A stretch of DNA of 64,000 nucleotides from Salinispora arenicola (GTDB lineage: Bacteria; Actinomycetota; Actinomycetes; Mycobacteriales; Micromonosporaceae): the NCBI RefSeq assembly GCF_006716065.1, contig NZ_VFOL01000001.1:930001-994000 (forward strand), written 5' to 3'. The notes beneath the pieces are model-generated. The model did not search any database. It saw only the letters and a list, made by a program, of their open reading frames with translations, and was not told where the DNA came from. A program made the translations under genes and the position numbers. Every line of letters begins with the position of its first letter. Within the stretch, counting starts at the first letter, position 1. Below are positions 60,893 to 64,000 of the stretch, piece after piece.

Positions 60893-61480
60893 TCAGATGA
60901 GCCCGGCCCGGATCGCTCTGGCCACTGCATGGGCACGATTGTTGACCTGAAGCCTCATCATCATGTCGTAGATGACGTTCTTGACGGTGTGCTCTGAACA
61001 GGACAGGGCCGTTGCGATGGCCACGTTGGGGTGGCCGTCAGCCATAAGGGTCAGCACCGCTGTCTGGCGGGGGGTCAGGGGGCAAGGGCTGGGGGTCGAA
61101 ACAGGATTCCCGGCCACCCTGCTGTGCAGCAACTTCAGCAGGACCTCGCTGGGCATCCTGCCCTCACTCTGGTTGGTGGCGTGTACGGCCGCGGCGAGCT
61201 TTTCCGGCTCTGAGGTGATCGACAGCATCGCTCGTACGCCGGCCCGCAGGGCGAAGCTGACATCCGCTGGGTCGAAGGCGTCGGCCAGGACCAGCAGACG
61301 GTAGTCGCCGGTGCGGTACGGCTGCGGGCACGACCGGATCGCCCGCCCGACCGTGTCCGCCGCGGCCACCACGACCGGCACCTGGAACGGCCTGTCCACG
61401 GCGTTGATGCCGGCCGTGCGCAGCTTGGTCACCACGTCGGCGCGGAGCGCGGAGTCCGGGGCCTCGACCTGCACCTTCAC
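60893..61480 (-). CDS. LuxR-type helix-turn-helix regulator (second of pair)
   Basis: A 195-aa regulator with a C-terminal GerE/LuxR HTH (about 133-192: LTPRQTAVLTLMADGHPNVA then SEHTVKNVIYDMMMRL). The N-terminal about 120 residues form a receiver-like fold (LLVLADAFDPADVSFALRAG) without the acidic pocket of a phosphorylated receiver, so it probably works without a kinase. GTG 61480 overlaps the upstream regulator's stop by 4 bp. It probably controls the lanthipeptide or NRPS genes. Which target is not shown by sequence. Confidence 0.83.
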   Translation of the reverse strand: MKVQVEAPDSALRADVVTKLRTAGINAVDRPFQVPVVVAAADTVGRAIRSCPQPYRTGDYRLLVLADAFDPADVSFALRAGVRAMLSITSEPEKLAAAVHATNQSEGRMPSEVLLKLLHSRVAGNPVSTPSPCPLTPRQTAVLTLMADGHPNVAIATALSCSEHTVKNVIYDMMMRLQVNNRAHAVARAIRAGLI

Positions 61481-62085
61481 AGCAGACCTGCCCGCAGCGT
61501 GTACGCCACGGCGTGGGCGCGGTTTCGGAGCCGGAAGCGGCGGGTGATGTCGTGCACGACGCTGGTCACCGTCCGGGACGAGTAGCAGAGCTGCTTGGCG
61601 ATCTCACCGGTCTCGTGGCCGTCGGCGACCAACCGCAGCACGGCCCGCTCCCGCTCACTGAGTCGAGGATCGGTGGACGAGGCGGGCAGCGGACCGGCGC
61701 CGCGCTCCGGCAGCTGGTCGAGAATGTCAAGTGGAAGGATGCAGTCCCCATCGGCGGTGGCCAACACGGTGCGGGCCAGACGGGCTGGGTCGGCCTCCCG
61801 CCGGCGCACCACACCCCGCGCCCCCGCGACGATCGCCTGCAGGGCGGCGGATGGCTCCAGGTCCGTCGCCACCAGGACCACCTCGGGGCAGCTGGCGGTC
61901 GCCCGGGTGTGACGGACGATATCCAGGACACACTCGTCGACGCCATCGACAACGATCACGGTCACCCGCGCCTGCTCGGAGCGTGGCACCACTTCCATGT
62001 CCGGGGAACCACGCAACGCGGCTGTGGCACCCACCTCAAGCATGGGGTCCAGCGCCGCGACACTGACCCGAACCGGCTCACCCAC
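61477..62085 (-). CDS. LuxR-type helix-turn-helix regulator (first of pair)
   Basis: A 202-aa regulator, similar in layout to its partner: a degenerate receiver-like N-terminus (VTVIVVDGVDECVLDIVRHT) and a LuxR HTH at about 140-200 (LSERERAVLRLVADGHETGE, SSRTVTSVVHDITRRF). The partner's HTH has the same RNRAHAV-type ending, so the two look like duplicates. GTG 62085 with AGGAGG 4 nt upstream. Divergent from lanM; the TTGTCG-N5-CGACAA repeat at 62101-62117 lies just upstream and could be its autoregulatory site. Confidence 0.83.
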   Translation of the reverse strand: MGEPVRVSVAALDPMLEVGATAALRGSPDMEVVPRSEQARVTVIVVDGVDECVLDIVRHTRATASCPEVVLVATDLEPSAALQAIVAGARGVVRRREADPARLARTVLATADGDCILPLDILDQLPERGAGPLPASSTDPRLSERERAVLRLVADGHETGEIAKQLCYSSRTVTSVVHDITRRFRLRNRAHAVAYTLRAGLL

Positions 62086-62100
62086 CTGTCCTCCTCACGG

Positions 62101-62117
62101 TTGTCGGCCAACGACAA
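62101..62117. promoter_or_regulatory. inverted repeat between luxR pair and lanM
   Basis: TTGTCG-GCCAA-CGACAA, perfect 6-bp arms, 16 bp upstream of the LuxR start. A further weak repeat ATGGG-N9-CCCAT lies at 62270-62288. The rest of 62086-62322 holds no convincing precursor-peptide gene. Confidence 0.4.
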
Positions 62118-62310
62118 GCAGCATCGACCGGTTGTTCTCTCCCCGCATCGGGTCCGGCCACTCACATTTCTTCGTCGACCCGGTGCCGGTGCCGCGACTG
62201 CTCGCCGCGGGGGTCTCCTTGGCACGTCGCGGGCCTGCCTGACCTGCGGCTCAGTGAGCTCGAGTGAATATGGGGGTTCAGTACCCATGACCCGATGCCT
62301 CACCCCTGGC

Positions 62311-62316
62311 TACGTT
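62311..62316 (+). promoter_or_regulatory. -10 element of a leaderless promoter (lanM)
   Basis: TACGTT, 6 nt before GTG 62323. Confidence 0.35.
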
Positions 62317-62322
62317 CGGGGT

Positions 62323-64000
62323 GTGAGTTCAGCGAGATCGACTGCGGCCAAGCCCCTGCCGGACCCGGCGTGGTGGGCAGCCGGCCTCGCCCTGCACGAG
62401 CGGGGCGTGCCGGCCGCGGGCGGCGAGGTCGAGACCGAGCCGGGCTTCGCCGCGCGACTCGCCGACCTCGGGATGCCCCAGGATCCGCGCCTGGGTGAGT
62501 CTCCCGCCGAGCTCGCCGCTCGTATCCGTCGACCTGCCTGGGCCGTCCTGGTGGAGGACGTCCTCGCCGCCGCCCGGCCGCTGCCCTCCGACGCCAGGCC
62601 GGCAGCCGACTGGCGGGAGGCGTTCGCCCGGATCCTCGCACCCTTCGTCGACGCCGCGCTGACCCAGATTCGCCGGCACGATGGCCGGCACGTGGATCTG
62701 GACCGAGTCGCCGCCACGGTTGGCAACACGCTCGGGCCACGCCTGGTTGGCATCGCGGCCCGCGCCCTGGTCACCGAGCTACATCGGTGGCGTGCCGAGG
62801 GCCGATTGGCCGGAGGTGACAGCCAAGCGCGCTTTCACGACTTCGTCCGCCAGCTCACCGCACCCACCGGTCTCGGTGAGGTGCTCGCCCGATACCCTGT
62901 CCTGGCCCGTCTGCTCGCCCAGGACACGGCCACCACCGCCGATGCCGCCGTGGAGTTGCTCGACCGGTTCAGCCTCGACCGCGATGCGCTGATTGCCACC
63001 CTGCTCAGCGGCACCGACCCAGGCCCGGTCACCTCGGTGCTCACCTCGCGGGGAGACCGGCACGCCGGAGGGCGCTCGGTCGCCTTTGTCGACTTCGACG
63101 ATGGGCGACGAATCGTCTACAAGCCACGCGATCTCGCGCCGCACACCCAGCTCACCGCGATTTTGGAATACCTGTCGACGGCTACACCGGGGTTGTTTCC
63201 CCGAACCCCACGAACTCTCGCCCGCACCGGCTACGGCTGGGCCGAGCACATCGCCGCACTACCGCTGTTCACGTGGGAGGATGCTGACCTCTTCTACCGC
63301 CGCCAAGGCGCGTTGCTGGCTCTGTTGCACCTCGTCCGCGCCGCCGACGTGCACTACGAGAACCTCGTCGCGCATGGCGACCAGCCGGTTCTCGTCGATG
63401 TCGAGACCCTGTTCCACCCTGGACTCACTCCTGGCGGCTCGGGTGACCCTGCCGCCGATGCCCTGGCCGCGTCCGTGCATCGCACCGCACTGCTGCCGCT
63501 GGTCTTCGTCGGTGAGCAGGGCGTCGCTGACGTGTCCGGGCTTGGCGGCGACCCCAGCGCGTCTCCATCGACCGTCGTCGACTGGCTCGACGCGGGTACC
63601 GACCGGATGCGCCTGACGCGCCGCGCCGCCGACATGGCCGCTGCGGCCAACCGACCGATCCTCAACGGTCGGCTGGTTGAGCCGCACGAGCACGATCGTG
63701 CCATCGTCGGCGGATTCCGTCATGCCTGCGACACGTTCATCGCGCACCGTGACGCGCTCACCGCGCTTGTCCGCGACTGCGCCGACCTCGAAGTCCGCGT
63801 CGTCGTCAGGGCGACCTGGATGTACCAGACGTTGCTCGACGAAACCACCCACCCGGATGTCCTGCGCGACGCTGTCGACCGAGACCGGGCGCTTTCCGTC
63901 CTCTACCACGGCAGGACCGAGCAGCCACTGCTCGCGCAGCTGTTGCGGCCGGAGCTGGCTGCCCTGTGGGCAGGGGACATACCGATGTTCACCGCATCGG
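62323..64000 (+). CDS. type II lanthipeptide synthetase LanM, C-terminus off window
   Basis: 559 codons of an expected roughly 1000. This part is the DUF4135 dehydratase domain, which phosphorylates and then eliminates Ser/Thr in a precursor peptide. Catalytic features: Lys267 in RIVYKPRDL, Asp342-x-His344-x-x-Asn347 in AADVHYENL and Asp359 in LVDVETLF. The LanC-like cyclase would follow beyond base 64000. GTG 62323 follows a leaderless TACGTT box by 6 nt; an in-frame ATG at 62287 would add 12 residues. No LanA is seen upstream, so precursors should lie downstream. Confidence 0.9.
   Translation, partial: MSSARSTAAKPLPDPAWWAAGLALHERGVPAAGGEVETEPGFAARLADLGMPQDPRLGESPAELAARIRRPAWAVLVEDVLAAARPLPSDARPAADWREAFARILAPFVDAALTQIRRHDGRHVDLDRVAATVGNTLGPRLVGIAARALVTELHRWRAEGRLAGGDSQARFHDFVRQLTAPTGLGEVLARYPVLARLLAQDTATTADAAVELLDRFSLDRDALIATLLSGTDPGPVTSVLTSRGDRHAGGRSVAFVDFDDGRRIVYKPRDLAPHTQLTAILEYLSTATPGLFPRTPRTLARTGYGWAEHIAALPLFTWEDADLFYRRQGALLALLHLVRAADVHYENLVAHGDQPVLVDVETLFHPGLTPGGSGDPAADALAASVHRTALLPLVFVGEQGVADVSGLGGDPSASPSTVVDWLDAGTDRMRLTRRAADMAAAANRPILNGRLVEPHEHDRAIVGGFRHACDTFIAHRDALTALVRDCADLEVRVVVRATWMYQTLLDETTHPDVLRDAVDRDRALSVLYHGRTEQPLLAQLLRPELAALWAGDIPMFTAS

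Noticed and set aside
61997..62242. Ser/Thr/Cys-containing 81-aa frame before lanM, considered as a lanthipeptide precursor
   Set aside because: Its Ser/Thr/Cys-rich part is antisense to the LuxR gene, it lacks a leader/GG-type cleavage site, and its C-terminus is not Cys-rich.
1..64000. tRNA, rRNA, insertion sequences or phage attachment sites
   Set aside because: None seen on either strand by eye: no cloverleaf-like segment with a tRNA T-loop sequence, no transposase-like protein and no flanking IS-type repeats. A tRNAscan or ISfinder search would settle this.

Overview
High-GC, high-GC3 actinobacterial chromosome, most likely a Micromonosporaceae member (Micromonospora or Salinispora type). 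The evidence is a mycothiol-dependent-isomerase-family protein, an HbhA-like cell-surface gene block, many leaderless promoters, and intergenic direct repeats with a GTGAGCGCGAGGAGTGAGC core. The genus is inference.

Region 1 (1-28.7 kb) is ordinary chromosome. It starts with a truncated murB and a maleylpyruvate-isomerase-fold protein. A complete beta-glucoside/cellobiose-type operon follows (solute-binding lipoprotein, two permeases, GH1 beta-glucosidase, LacI regulator), with two LacI-type operators flanking its promoter. Next are a divergent NmrA/TetR pair around a nested palindrome, RidA, a double GNAT acetyltransferase, an EI24 membrane protein and a twice-frameshifted beta-helix protein. 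After these come an alpha/beta hydrolase, a DUF2516/HbhA-like/XRE block, asparaginase, a BKACE enzyme, YgfZ, Fur, an aminodeoxychorismate-lyase-like enzyme, a nitrobindin-like protein, a 34-aa membrane protein, a DsrE protein, an MBL hydrolase, a winged-helix regulator and a 1453-aa secreted subtilisin with kelch repeats.

Region 2 (28.9-60.7 kb) is a nonribosomal peptide cluster in three large transcription units. Unit A (minus) is an MFS exporter, SbnA and SbnB, the last two making L-2,3-diaminopropionate. Unit B (plus) is a SyrP-like dioxygenase, two bimodular NRPSs ending in a Cys-type thioesterase, and a stand-alone aspartokinase-type ACT protein. Unit C (minus) is a one-module NRPS, an EctB-like diaminobutyrate aminotransferase and an OTC-like carbamoyltransferase, then five tightly coupled genes: LanB-like protein, free A domain, PLP enzyme, free PCP, second LanB-like protein. 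Units B and C converge on a strong hairpin at 47.53 kb. An MbtH gene reads divergently from unit C.

Region 3 (60.9-64 kb) holds two overlapping LuxR-type regulators and the first 559 codons of a LanM lanthipeptide synthetase that runs off the window.

The most unusual feature is the pair of paralogous glutamylation-domain-only LanB homologues bracketing a free-standing A/PCP pair. No precursor peptide and no LanB elimination domain is visible. A testable reading is that aminoacyl-tRNA-dependent chemistry acts on a carrier-protein-bound amino acid that then primes the NRPS. Supply genes for Dap, Dab and a carbamoylated diamino acid, a Ser module followed by a possible dehydrating C domain, and a terminal Phe module complete a predicted product of about six residues.
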